A stretch of 64,000 nucleotides of DNA from Dendrolimus kikuchii (GCA_019925095.2 CM034409.1:4095001-4159000), one strand, 5' to 3'; positions 52,744 through 63,296 are shown, numbered from the stretch's first letter. Made by a program: numbers and translations. The notes: generated from the letters alone by a model not told the origin.

Positions 52744-53110
52744 TTTTCAACACACTTGTGAATAAAATAACAACAAAAACTCATTTTATTTAGTAGATAA
52801 AAAAGTTATATATGAGTGAAAGTTTTATTTATTAAACACGTACGAGTTAAAATTATCTATTTAAATAAGAAGTTGCAAGAAATGAGCAAGCAATATGAAC
52901 ATTAATTTATTTGTTCTATAGAACACGATCTTTTTTTTTTTAATAAAAACTTTTTTAAGAACAAAGCAACAACTAAAAAAATTTTAAAAAAAATCTATAA
53001 CTCACTAGTGAGTTATAATGTTTTTTACTCACAGTTTGATAATGAGTGTCATTCTGTGCCTAATTACGGTGACCATAGAGCCACTTTATGAGCAAGTGTG
53101 TTGAAAAAGT
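52744..53110. mobile_element. Small inverted-repeat element with central palindrome
   Basis: TTTTTCAACACACTTGTG at the left and CAAGTGTGTTGAAAAAG at the right form inverted ends about 365 bp apart. The 22 bp centred on 53006 (TATAACTCACT and its inversion) is a perfect palindrome. There is no coding capacity. The target duplication is not clear. Confidence 0.55.
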
Positions 53111-53908
53111 ATTTATGATCATTTTTATTCTCATTGATTGGCACGACAAAAACTCATCAGTTTGTAAGATATCAATTTCTCATGCAATAAAGTCACATTT
53201 CAAGAGTTTTTTTTGTTATGCCTATTATTAATATTTTCTTTGCAATTCAAAATAAGTTTTTATATGAAGCTATAAGAAGACAAACAAGTAATTGAAAATA
53301 AATTAAACCTACTACAGATAGTAATCCATTAATAAAGAAATAAATGCGAAAAAAGACCATAAAAGTTCTCTCCTGTAAAGTTACAAAATGAGCTGTTGCG
53401 ACTTTGTTGCACCTAAGCTGCGATATCATGGTTTTGACGAATAAAACAATGTCACCAAAAATTAAGTTACAAGGTCCTGCTCTGACGCCCACGATTATAC
53501 TGATTAATAGATACAGAGAAGGAAATTAAACTGTCTAAAAAAATAGATAAAATGGTTCCAAACCATTGTCACTTATAGGGGACGTGTCCAAAGGGCGAGC
53601 AGGCGTTGCATATAATTAAATTGGCAGTTCAAAATGTCGAACTTGGGTCAAAATGTTATTTTTTAATTTGACGTTTAAAAGTGTCAATTTAGTATGGAGC
53701 ATGTGTGGAGGGTAGAAATAAGGAGTAGTACCATCTTATATGGAAAGTGCTGAAATGTGCTAAAAAAATGAAATTGAAATACCTACCACAATAGCGCTGG
53801 CGTTCGAAAAACTACGATATGAATTAAACACTGTTGAAGTGCCATAAGATGAATAAAATGCCGGTATAGAAAACCTCAACTATATACATAGTCTAAAATA
53901 ATTTAATG
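53111..53908. other. Unassigned AT-rich stretch
   Basis: No recognised repeat or exon. An 81-codon minus frame at 53247-53492 has mixed hydrophobic content, no motif and no promoter or splice context. Confidence 0.33.
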
Positions 53909-54179
53909 ATGATGAAAGAATGACTAAACAGATGTACAATGCAAAAGTGGATGGATGCAGAAGTCGTGGAAGGCCACGGCACACCTTCCATGATCAAATT
54001 GATCGTGTACTAGCAGAAGGTGATGTCAGGAGCCTTAAGAACAGACGAGCGTGCATGACATGTTATGAATGTCAAAGAGGCAAGTGAGGTGTGTAAGAAT
54101 AAGCCTAAATGGCACTCTGTTGTTCGTGCCTACCCCGCAAGGGAACTGGCGTGAAGTTATGTATGTATGTATGTATGTA
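53909..54179 (+). mobile_element. RTE-A 3' end with long TATG tail
   Basis: Coding begins at DERMTKQMYNAKVDGC and continues through GRPRHTFHDQIDRVLAEGD. A 4 bp deletion at GCATGACATGTTATG shifts the last block. The tail is (TATG)5. The AAATAATTTA copies at about 53898 and 54179 fit a 10 bp target duplication. Confidence 0.85.
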
Positions 54180-55119
54180 AAATAATTTAGTAAATATAAT
54201 GCTGTGAGAAAACGTGTAGAGTGATTTCATTATTGTCATTTTTTAATAATAAAAAACAAAGCGGAAATATTTCGGTCCTTGTTTATTTTACTATCTCACT
54301 CTAATTACTGTCAGTGCTTCCTTTAAAATGTATCCTATGCTACCGCAGCGCCACCTTTTCAACACAGAGGTAATACCTTATTTCTACCTTGCAATTAAAA
54401 AGAGTATTATAGTTGTCTTATATTTAAACTTAATTGTGTACCAGTTAAGCAGTCCCGTGCAGTGTTATATCCGAAATAAATTGTAGAAATGTTAGAGAGT
54501 ATATGCTGGTTGTGTTTGACATGTAAATATTAAAATTATCACGATATTAGTGTGGTTTTATTTTTGTAACTATATTAGCTGGCCCGGTAGACGTCCTGCT
54601 CTGAAAAACAATCTAGTTTCAGGTTGCAGCGCTACGTACTGGGTCTAATTGTGGATTTAAACCACCGACGGACCCCCATAAACAAAAAAATCGTTAAATT
54701 ACTATTCTGCGGATTGGTACGAAATTAGACTTACTAGAGTTGAACAATAGTTGTAGGATATTGATAGTTTTTGAGTAGTAATTATGTGCTTTGTGAGAAA
54801 TATGAACTATATAGTCAAATGTGGCGTTTTGAGTTGTCACAAGAACTCCGTTGAATGGCACTAGCTGATTACCTGCAGTTCAGCTGTGCTACACATATGC
54901 TTAAGAAAATGAAGAAACTATATTGTAAACTAAGATCTGGCTTAAAGGCCTAGCTGCCAAGCCATAAACCGAAATAAATAATAATATGAACATAATAAAG
55001 TGGACATTCCATCCTACAGGTATTTTCCTGTTTTTTTGTTGATAAAACTGTATAATGACTCAGGTCGTGTTCGCAAATACTTTTAATAGGAATCTGTTAT
55101 TTTAGGTATTGAATTTTAA
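54180..55119. other. Non-coding stretch with a Helitron 3' end
   Basis: 54584-54690 reads AGCTGGCCCGGTAGACG and continues through GCAGCGCTACGTACTGGG and GGATTTAAACCACC. This is the reversed 3' half of the Helitron family at 20883 and 56092, with a mutated motif. Its 5' half is not found. Elsewhere nothing is recognised. Confidence 0.5.
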
Positions 55120-55315
55120 GGGAAGATTTATATTAGACCGGGCCGTGTCCGGGGCGTGCCGTGTACGTGGCCCGGACGGGGCACGAATTTGAAACGTTAC
55201 ATACATTTTGTATCGCCCGTTTAGCACCCGGTGTAATATAAACGTGCAGCACGGAGTGGCTCCGCTCCGGCCCCGCCCCGGCCCGGACACGGGCCGGTCT
55301 AATATAAATCTTCCC
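55120..55315. mobile_element. 196 bp MITE with GC-rich inverted ends
   Basis: GGGAAGATTTATATTAGACC at the left is exactly inverted at the right. The pairing continues with small mismatches into CGGCCCGTGTCCGGG. TAA flanks both sides (55117-55119 and 55316-55318). The GC-rich arms contrast with the AT-rich surroundings. The TWA-type duplication suggests a PIF/Harbinger relationship. Confidence 0.85.
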
Positions 55316-55429
55316 TAAGGATATAGTTTCTAAAAATATACATCGTTGTTATCATTAGGCGTGCAATGTCCGAATATGTGTCAGAAATTAAAATTAAATT
55401 TAAATAACTTTATTTTGTACTAGGATATG

Positions 55430-55856
55430 CCCGGGACTTCGTCCACGCTTGACTTGGAATTGCTGCGGGATACAAAATACCGCAGCATTTGAAAAAGAAT
55501 GTAAGCTATGCTTTTAGTGAAACCTGTGTCGGAATAAGCTAATTTGTATGCACCCGAGCAACGACAAAAAAATATCACACTTTTTATTACATAAAATATA
55601 ATTTGCTATCAATCAGTGAAAAAAATCATGTTGGAATTCGATTTTCTTGTCCGGTCATTTTAAATCATTCACCCCACAAAAATTCTCGCGTGATTCCCAG
55701 GATATAAATTAGCCCAGTTTAAATCTAATAATTAACTGTCGATCAGCGAAAACCATATCGAAATTGGCTCAGTAGTTTTTACGTGAATTCTGATCAAACA
55801 GACAGACAACAAATCTAAAAAAAATTACATCGTGTTCTACGTCATTTATATAGTAT
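55430..55856 (-). mobile_element. Helitron-like element, uninterrupted
   Basis: It runs from CTAGGATATGCCCGGGAC (3' end reversed) to CATTTATATAGTATTCC (5' end). This intact version shows what the split copy at 1894-2830 looked like before insertion. CAGTAGTTTTTACGTGAAT and a CAGACAGAC tract are family landmarks. Confidence 0.7.
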
Positions 55857-55928
55857 TCCAGTTGTTTTTTTTTTAAATATTGTTTAGAATTTTATAATAT
55901 TATAGACAGCTTACGATATATGACTAGT

Positions 55929-56022
55929 TTTTTTTTTAATTGCATGAGGTCAGTAGAAGGCCCACCTGACGTAAAGCGATTACCATCGCCTATGGACATT
56001 TGTAACACCGAAGGTGCTACAA
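55929..56022 (-). repeat. T320 3' end, short
   Basis: The TTTTAATTGCATGAGGTCAG tail plus ATCGCCTATGGACATTTG and CGAAGGTGCTACA remain. It is a 5'-truncated insertion of about 95 bp. Confidence 0.72.
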
Positions 56023-56091
56023 TTACAAGTATTAAAATAAAAATTACATATATGTTATTATAGTATATGTGTTATTCTGATTTATAAGCTA

Positions 56092-56764
56092 CTAGCGGCC
56101 CCGGCCGACGTTGGCCTGCTTTGAAAAAATAAAAATCTAGGACCCGATCCCAGCGCCACCTACCGGTTCCAATTGTGGATTTAAACCACCCGGGGACCCA
56201 CTCAAACACACAAAAACAAAATCACCAAAATCGCTCCAGGTGATTAGGAGGATTCTAGAACCCGATCGCAGCGCCACCTACCGGTTCTAATTACGAATCT
56301 AAACCATCCGGGAATCCACTCAAACGCACAAAAACAAAATCAGTCCAGGTGATTAGGAGGATTCTAGAACTCGATCTCAGCGCCACCTACCGGTTCCAAT
56401 TGTGGATTTAAACCACCCGGGGAACCACTCAAACACACAAAAACAAAATCACCAAAATCACTCCAGGCGATTAGGAGGATTCTAGAACCCGATCTCAGCG
56501 CCACCTACCGGTTCTAATTGCGAATCTAAACGATCCGGGAACCCACTCAAACACACAAAAACAAAATCACCAAAATCGCTCCAGGTGATTAGGAGGATTC
56601 TAGAACCCGATCTCAGCGTCACCTACCGGTTCTAACAGGATGAAAACTATCCTATGTCCGTCTCCTGGTTCTAAGCTACCTCCCCACCAATTTTCAGCCA
56701 AATCTGTACTGCCGTTCTTAAGTTATAAATAGTGTAACTAACACGACTTTCTTTTATATATAGA
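56092..56764 (-). mobile_element. Helitron with a five-unit minisatellite
   Basis: The CTAG at 56092 (next to CGGCCCCGGCCGACG) is the reversed 3' end. The 5' end is at about 56764 (CTATATATAAAAGAAAG on the minus strand). The 3' half is expanded into five tandem units. The 5' half contains CCATTTAGTAG-free sequence with CACCAATTTTCAGCC, a different 5' family from the 5351 copy, so ends have been shuffled between families. Confidence 0.8.
56151..56640. repeat. Minisatellite, five units of about 118 bp
   Basis: CAGCGCCACCTA occurs at 56151, 56269, 56378 and 56496, and as CAGCGTCACCTA at 56614, with spacings of 118, 109, 118 and 118 bp. Each unit also has CAGGTGATTAGGAGGATTCT and CACTCAAACACACAAAAAC. 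On the minus strand the marker reads TAGGTGGCGCTG, which resembles the CTCF core motif. Confidence 0.93.
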
Positions 56765-57136
56765 GATATTACTGTGAAGTTTCATCTAAAACCATTTAGT
56801 AGTTTTTGCGTGGGAGAGTGAAAAATTGCATCCTCACATATTCTCATGTTCTTAATATTAGTAGAAAAAGGGTACATAATGTATAACTCTCCTGAGGCAT
56901 CTAGATGGTTAAGGCCGGCAATATTATATGGGTTGTAGCAACATTTATTCAAGCAAGATGTAGAAAGAAAAATATTTTATTGAGGGTAAATACAATAAAT
57001 ACATAATATACAAAGCAATAAAACAATAAAAGCGGAATAAATTCTAAAATTCGGCCCAGTCTCGCACATGCTTGGCCAAGCAAGACCAGCGCTGTTCGTC
57101 TGTTATAGTAAGTACCTATATAGAGTATCATCAGAT

Positions 57137-57447
57137 TTTTTTTTTATTGCATGAGATCAGCAGACAGGCAGACGGCCCACTCCATGGAAAGCGGTTACCA
57201 TCGCCTATGGACATTTGCAACACCAAAGATGCTACAAATGCGCTGCTGCTCTCTTAAGGGAAACTGGAACCTGGTCACTAATGCCGGAACACAACTCAAG
57301 GTTGTTATGGCGACATACTTTAGACCAGGGGTGGTAGCCATCCAGTCTGGCAAATGCCCTACCACCTGGCTGTGGGTTCTTAAGTCGCATAACAGGCCGC
57401 CCGGCCGCAGGAAATTGTATTCTTTCTCCGTTCCTGCACGGATAAAT
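57137..57447 (-). repeat. T320 repeat, near full length
   Basis: It runs from TTTTTTATTGCATGAGATC to GTTCCTGCACGGATAAA. Part of the CGCCTCTTACGACAGG block is deleted (TAAGTCGCATAACAGG). Confidence 0.88.
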
Positions 57448-57449
57448 CA

Positions 57450-58062
57450 TATTATATAATTTTGAACTGGACTATTGTGGTTCGTAGTATTTTCTTTATA
57501 TTCGTCATAAATCTGTCAGTTACGAATTCCATAATATTGTTTGTTTGTTTGTTTGTTTGAAATTGCATAAATAATTTCTGGTTTTTCTATATTGTCACCG
57601 TTTGCGTAACAAGCGTTTATGTATCACTTCAGGATGTTGTAGAATGTGTTTATTTCTTCCTATTTGAAATTTGTTGAAGTCGTATTCCTTGCAAATGTGC
57701 TCAGCTGGTTCAATATTGTTTATCTTTTTGGCACTTTTTAACCGACTTAAAAAAGGGGGTGGTTCTCACTTCGTCGTGTAACTATTTTTTTTGCCATCTA
57801 AATTTCATTGCTATTACCCTGAGTTATTCAACTCGAGTTCCGAAGATATAGCAAAAAAAAATTCAAAATCAAATAGATAACTTATTGAAAGATTTATGAC
57901 ATTTCTAACACGAGTAGGTACCTAATTATGATCAATAACGTGCTGTACTACACTCGACTAAGACCAGGAAGGCGTATACTAGAAACCTCCAAACAGGGGG
58001 TTTCTAGTGATATTTTCGGTTTTAGGGAATTTTGACTTCAGCTTTGGTTAATCTTTTTCAGT
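57450..58062. other. Non-coding stretch with a transposon end
   Basis: (TTTG)n at 57541-57560. At about 57727 CTTTTTAACCGACTTAAAAA is the left end of the inverted-repeat element seen whole at 27523-28090. The right end is not found. The remainder is unassigned. Confidence 0.5.
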
Positions 58063-58279
58063 CGTTGAAGGCCACGATACACCTTCCATGATCAAATTGA
58101 TCGTGTACTAGCAGAAGGTGATGTCAGGAGCCTTAGCAACAGACGAGCGTGCATGACAAGAGCTATGAATGTCAAAGAAGCAAGTGAGGTGTGTAAGAAT
58201 AAGCCTGAATGGCGCTCTGTTGTTCGTGCCTACCCCGCAAGGGAACTGGAGTGAAGCTATGTATGTATGTATGTGTGTA
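58063..58279 (+). mobile_element. RTE-A 3' fragment with tail
   Basis: It encodes HDQIDRVLAEGDVRSL then the RACMTRAMNVKEASEVCKNK block, and ends TATGTATGTATGTGTG. The codon for R in NRRA is changed (CCTTAGCAACAGACG). Confidence 0.83.
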
Positions 58280-58286
58280 ATCCTTT

Positions 58287-58754
58287 TCATTAATAAAACT
58301 ATGTTTTAACGCTTTTAAGCGCTGTAATTTATTTGATTTTTATTATTCCGACGTTTCGGCCACTTTTCAGTAGCCGTGACCACGGAAGACAAAGATGTCA
58401 AGTGTCAATGAGTATTGTTAAAGTGTTATTTAGCTTACCGCCAACTTGTTCATGTTAATTATTTAGTTTTAATTTTGTTTATGGTTATTATTTACTCTAT
58501 GGGAGCCTAATCTAATTTACCACCGTTTCGCAACATGTTGTGGCTTGAAGAGAAGAAGCGGCGCAAGAAACTCTTCAGCAAACGTGCCTGGCTCTAGTAA
58601 TTTTATATAATATTAAAATGGGTAGGAGGAAATATCACTGACACTCGACATCTTTGTCTTCCGTGATCACGGCTACTGAAAAGTGGCCGAAACGTCGCAA
58701 TAATAAAAATCAAATAAATTACCGCGCTTAAAACCGTTAAAACGTAGTTTTATT
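58287..58754. mobile_element. Foldback-type element
   Basis: It has ACTATGTTTTAACGCTTTTA at the left and AAAACCGTTAAAACGTAGTT at the right. CGGCCACTTTTCAG and CTGAAAAGTGGCCG sit inside each end, so the inverted ends exceed 70 bp with an internal spacer. This is the most complete of the three copies. Confidence 0.75.
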
Positions 58755-58880
58755 TAACTTAGAAAATATTATCTTTTTGATTGTTAGTAACCCTGCGCTT
58801 CAAGTTTTTGTCAAGGTTAGGTTGTTATTAGGTAGGAATTTATATTTTCCTACCGCCCAGCTTATCAAATATAGGATATA

Positions 58881-60169
58881 CCTAGTCTTGCCATAAATAT
58901 TGTAACAAAGAAAATTATTTTTTTCTATTGCACATAACATTTATAAGTTTTACAGTGTGTTAGTTTAATACGTAAATATAAAACAATTTAAAATATAAAA
59001 ACCTTATTCGAAGTAGTCTCCATTGGCTGCAATACAGTCTTTTAAACGTTGAGGCCAGTTATCAATAGAAGCACGCACTCTTTCCATGGGAAAATTCTTC
59101 ACTGCCAATCGTATGGATTATTTTAGGGACTCCAAATTATAATGGCGTTTAGAGCAAGTCGTACTCGCTAAAAATGACCATAAATCATACCTAATTTAGC
59201 GGATTAAGATCGTGACTAGACGACGGCTAGTCTTCAGCTCTGATGAAGTCCGAAACGTTCGTTTTCAACCAAGACTGCGTGGACCGAGCTTTACGACCCG
59301 GCGCCGAGTCTTGCTGGAAGGACCATTCTTGGTTATTGAACATGGTGTTGTTAAAGGGCTTAACTACCTTCTCAAGAATGGTATCCTGATACACTTGTGC
59401 CGATGTTTTGATACCTTTTTCCCAAAAATATGGCTCAGTCACTCCTTCATAGCTAACACCCCATCAAACCATCACTGAAGACGGATAATGCCCACGTTGC
59501 ACTCTGTCGACTAATTAAGAGGCTTCCTTAGAGCTTTGAGCATAAATACGGTCATTTTGTTTGTTAAAATGTTGCTCAATTGTAAAAAAATTCTCATCCG
59601 TAAAGATTTTTTTTCTGTGACCTCCCTTTGCGTACCGCTTCAGTAGTGGTTTCGATTTTACCACCCTATTCTTTTTTAAATTATGAGTTAAGAAATGACC
59701 AGTGCGAATCTTATAGGCTGCAAGTCCTAAGTCCATGACATGGTTCTAGGTGATATCTTCATCTCCCGAAATGTTTTGCTTTCGGACAGGATTTCTTGCA
59801 ATTCTTTCCCTTACTGCTTTGACTACCTTTTTCGTACGAACACTACGTGGATGGCCAGATCTTTTTCTGTCAAAAACAGAGGCGGTCTTATTGTACCTAG
59901 TAATAGCCCGGTACACAAACATTTGACTATTACCAAGCGTATGGAGAGTTTTAAAAATTGCATTTGGCTCCATACCTACTTTGTGTAATGCAATCACAGC
60001 GATTCGGTTCTCTTTATCGCCCCCCTCCATTTTAATATCGCAAAGTGTTGTATAAAATACGCTAAAATGAGAAAACACAATGAACAATCATATAAAAATG
60101 ACAGATTCCAAATTCAAATGTAATATTTTGTTTCTTTTTAATTGTAACAGTATTTATGGTCAGACTAAG
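58881..60169 (-). mobile_element. Mariner-type transposon, full length but decayed
   Basis: Inverted ends C(C/T)TAGTCT...CCATAAATA.TGT.ACA are found at 58881-58907 and 60143-60169, with TA on both sides (58879-58880 and 60170-60171). The 1289 bp length is normal for mariner elements. The transposase reading frame between the ends is broken. Confidence 0.88.
59004..60030 (-). pseudogene. Mariner transposase, broken
   Basis: The frame begins at an ATG at 60030 (MEGGDKENRIAVIALHKVG), the start of the N-terminal helix-turn-helix DNA-binding domain. The catalytic domain follows in other frames: FTDENFFTIEQHFNKQN holds the first Asp, and FQQDSAPGRKARSTQSWL the second. The DLNP block with the third Asp is present. 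The end RLKDCIAANGDYFE-like is at 59004. There are at least two frameshifts (about 59740 and 59480) and several stops. The R in APGRKA replaces the usual H. It cannot make an active enzyme. Confidence 0.87.
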
Positions 60170-60954
60170 TATAACTATAAAAATACGTCATCAATTGCAA
60201 TGGTGAGTAATATCCAATAGGGTTATCCTTAGTTTCTAGGTATTTGTATTTGTGGTGGTGGTTTCTGTGTAACTAATGAAAATAAGTTTAATCTCTGACG
60301 CAAAGCGTACTTCATAGATTACTTATTTCATCACGAAGCGTCAAGACAACAGTTCGAACATTTAGTATGAGTATTGAATTTAAGTATATATATAATATAT
60401 TCTTGAGTTTTCGCTTTAAAAATCATATAAAATACGGCGCTTAAAATAGTTAAAACGTAGTTTTGTTAAGTGAGTTTAAGTGTTAATTTTTAATTAATTG
60501 AATATTTAATTGATTATTTCATGCACCTTTTAATTGTATTATGGCTTATGTTTGGTGTTGTGTATTGCATTATGCAGAGTGGTAAGTTTAGTATTCAATT
60601 TTAATCGCTTTATGTTAGGGATGTTATGAAGCTGCTTAATAGTAACCCAAACTAGCGGATGTCCGAAATAAAAATCTGTCCGAGGCTGCGGTATAGATAT
60701 ACGGCACCTTAATTTCAAGTATTTGGGGGATGGAGGGGGAGGGTAGGGAGGAATACTTACCCCTTCTGCAATTCCTATGAAATGTATAGTTCTTGAGATA
60801 TTAATGTTTTTGTAAAAATAACCTCACTTATGTTTCTCACTTATAATGGTCAAAGTTGAAAAATCCAATCAAGTCGAAATCAAATCAAAATCATCATCAG
60901 GATCAAATCAAATCTTTTTATGTTGACTATTGTCTGAAGCACGTAAATAGGCGA
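60170..60954. other. Non-coding stretch with a foldback end
   Basis: 60395-60475 has TTCTTGAGTTTTCGC and CGCTTAAAATAGTTAAAACG, a single decayed end of the foldback family. The rest, including an AAATCAAATCAAAATC-type tract at about 60870-60915, is unassigned. Confidence 0.45.
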
Positions 60955-61155
60955 ACGGTACCGTCGCCTATGGATGTATGCAACACCAGCGGCGTCGCCA
61001 ACACGATGCCGGCCTGTAAGAAATTTTATAACGCACTTAAACGACCCCATGTCGTAGCGCAGAGGGAAAACCTCGGTGGGGAGCTCTCACCAGATCATTG
61101 TTGTACGCGGAATAAACGTTCTAGAGAAGCGTTGCGTAGTTGAGCATAGGCGCTA
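60955..61155 (-). mobile_element. LINE C-terminus that shares the T320 3' end
   Basis: The minus strand reads FIPRTTMIW, a stop, ELPTEVFPLRYDMGSFK and then GRHRVGDAAGVAYIHRRR. The W-x-E-L-P ... R-Y-D-M-G-x-F-K block is the C-terminal end of a CR1/Jockey-like LINE. The last codons (AAGVAYIHRR) are homologous to the STFGVANVHRR reading of the T320 3' half, which links the two families. Confidence 0.75.
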
Positions 61156-61200
61156 CAGGAAATGGGGGTGTATATCCCTTCGATGGCGAGCGATGCGGGT

Positions 61201-61438
61201 TTTTTTTTTAATTGCTGCAGATCAGCAGACAGGCAGACGGCCCACTTGATGGAAAGCGGTTACCATCGCCTATGGACATTTGCAACAGCAAAGTTGCTAC
61301 AAATGCGCTGTTGCTCTCTTAAGGGAGACTGGAACCTGCTCACTAATGCCGGAACACAACTCAAGGTTATTATGGCGACATACTTTAGACCAGGGGTGGT
61401 AGGCATCCAGTCGGGCAAATGCCCTACCACCTGGCGGT
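61201..61438 (-). repeat. T320 repeat, 5'-truncated
   Basis: It runs from TTTTTTTTTAATTGCTGCAG to CCTACCACCTGGCGG. It is of the AGCAAAGTTGCTAC sublineage. It inserts directly beside the related LINE end. Confidence 0.85.
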
Positions 61439-61596
61439 TGTAAAAGTGAGGCGTTAGGATCAGATCAAACAGTTCCTTTTTATTATTATTTTTCTACAAT
61501 TCCCAAAAAGTCTAACAACTGTGACTGAACCTATATCAAGTATCCGAAATTTCACATCCATAACAACCCCTCTTTAGGATAATGTATAAATATCAT

Positions 61597-61877
61597 AATA
61601 CATACATACATACATAACTTCACGCCAGTTCCCTTGCGGGGTAGGCACGGACAACAGAGCGCCATTCAGGCTTATTCTTACACACCTCACTTGCTTCTTT
61701 GACATTCATAGCTCTTGTCATGCACGCTCGTCTGTTCTTAAGGCTCCTGACATCACCTTCTGCTAGTACACGATCAATTTGATCATGGAAGGTGTTGTAT
61801 ATCTGTTTAGTCATTCATTCATCATGCATTCTTTCCACATGCCCGAACCACCGGAGCATTCCTTTCCTTACCTTACC
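61597..61877 (-). mobile_element. RTE-A 3' end with internal deletion
   Basis: The CATACATACATACATAAC tail and the PARELA to HDQIDR block are present. About 50 bp coding for AKVDGCRSRGRPR are deleted, so TFHDQ follows TKQIYN directly. TATCATAATAC lies on both sides (61593 and 61880), a target duplication of about 11 bp. Confidence 0.85.
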
Positions 61878-62073
61878 TAATATCATAATACAATAAGGAT
61901 ATTGAAGGAATCTTCATGTTAGTTGATAAAGATTCGACTAATATAAGCTAAAATGAGCTTTATTCCAACGACATAAATGCCTCAGTGGTTCTCGCCGATT
62001 TTACTCGCCGAATCCGTGCCAAAGAGAACTCCTGTAAATGCTGACGTAATTCTTACTAAATACATTTTTGGAT

Positions 62074-62428
62074 ACATACATACATACATAACTTCACGCC
62101 AGTTCCCTTGCGGGGTAGGCACGAACAACAGAGTGCCATTTAGGCTTATTCTTACACACCTCACTTGCCTCTTTGACATTCATAACTCTTGTCATGCAAG
62201 CTCGTCTGTTCTTAAGGCTCCTGACATCACCCTCTGCTAGTACACGATCAATTTGATCATGGAAGGTGTGTCGTGGCCTTCCACGACTTCTGCATCCATC
62301 CACTTTTGCATTGGATATCTGTTTAGTCATTCTTTCATCATGCATTCTTTCCACATGCCCGAACCACCGGAGCATTCCTTTCCTTACCTTCACCCCGACA
62401 CTCTCTTTCAGATCAACTCTCTTTCTTA
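62074..62428 (-). mobile_element. RTE-A 3' end
   Basis: It encodes about 100 codons from KVRKGMLRWFGHVERM to SVVRAYPARELA without stops, the best preserved frame of the family here. The tail is CATACATACATACATAAC. It breaks at the 5' side after RVDLKES-type codons. Confidence 0.88.
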
Positions 62429-62626
62429 TAATTATATTGTGTATTTAGATGATTAATATATTTAAAACATTTTCTACTGTGATATATAACTTTAGATATG
62501 ACTTGCCATTCAAACATCATTCAATAATGTAATATACTGCAAAATCCTGTATGTAATGTACGTAAATTATCTTCTAAGGAAAAACAATGTATTTAATATG
62601 ATAATATGAGAATTGAGCTCATACAA

Positions 62627-62673
62627 TAAGCCTATACGGATAATATATTAAATATATTATCCGTATAAGCTTA
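62627..62673. repeat. Palindrome with arms of about 23 bp
   Basis: TATACGGATAATATATT and its reverse complement meet around a single central base near 62650, and the match extends outwards (AAGC-C versus AAGCTT) with one mismatch. It lies 10 bp from the 5' end of a truncated T320, so it may be a snap-back product of that insertion. Confidence 0.7.
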
Positions 62674-62683
62674 TTATATATCT

Positions 62684-62916
62684 GCCAGGTGGTAGGGCAT
62701 TTGCCCGTCTGGTTGGCTACCACCCCTGGTCTAGAGCATGCCGCCATAACAACCTTGAGTTGTGTTCCGGCATTAATGGCCAGGTTCCAGAATCCTTTAA
62801 GAGTGCAGCAGCGCATTTGTAGCACCTTTGGTGTTACAAATGTCCATAGACGATGGTAACCGCTTTCCATCAAATGGGCCGTCTGCCTGTCTGCTAAACT
62901 CAAGCAATAAAAAAAT
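62684..62916 (+). repeat. T320 repeat, 5'-truncated
   Basis: It begins GCCAGGTGGTAGGGC, reads ACCTTTGGTGTTACAAATG in the LINE-shared part, and ends CTCAAGCAATAAAAAAATAA. Confidence 0.85.
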
Positions 62917-62980
62917 AATAATATAAGTTTTCGAATATTTATATGAGTAAATAAGGAAAGTTGATGAAAATTATTAAATC

Positions 62981-63180
62981 TACAATATTATAAAATTATA
63001 AAAGTCATTTGTTTTTTGGATTTTTGTGGTTGTCTGTTTCTTGAGAATTCACGTAAAAACTACTAGGTTTATTTCGATGCGGTTTCGGCTGATCGATAGC
63101 AAGACTTAAAGTCTACGGTATCATATATCCCGGGAATTCCGTGTTACTTTTTCTGGGAGCGATTCACTGTGCATAGGATG
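62981..63180 (+). mobile_element. Helitron-like fragment upstream of the protease exon
   Basis: GTCTGTTTCTTGAGAATTC, ACGTAAAAACTACTAGG and TTTCGGCTGATCGATAG match the reverse of 55430-55856. The 3' end is lost. It would lie in the intron before the exon at 63297. Confidence 0.55.
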
Positions 63181-63296
63181 TATAACGAATAGCTAATTCT
63201 GGAGACAGGCGCTTGCAGGGTTTACGCCGACGGGAGTCAGAGTTGCATCATAATTTTGTTACAAGTTATAATCATCAATGTCCTCTTTATTCACAG

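Noticed and set aside
59212..59988. Plus-strand frames at 59212-59478 and 59740-59988
   Set aside because: They are antisense to the decayed mariner transposase.
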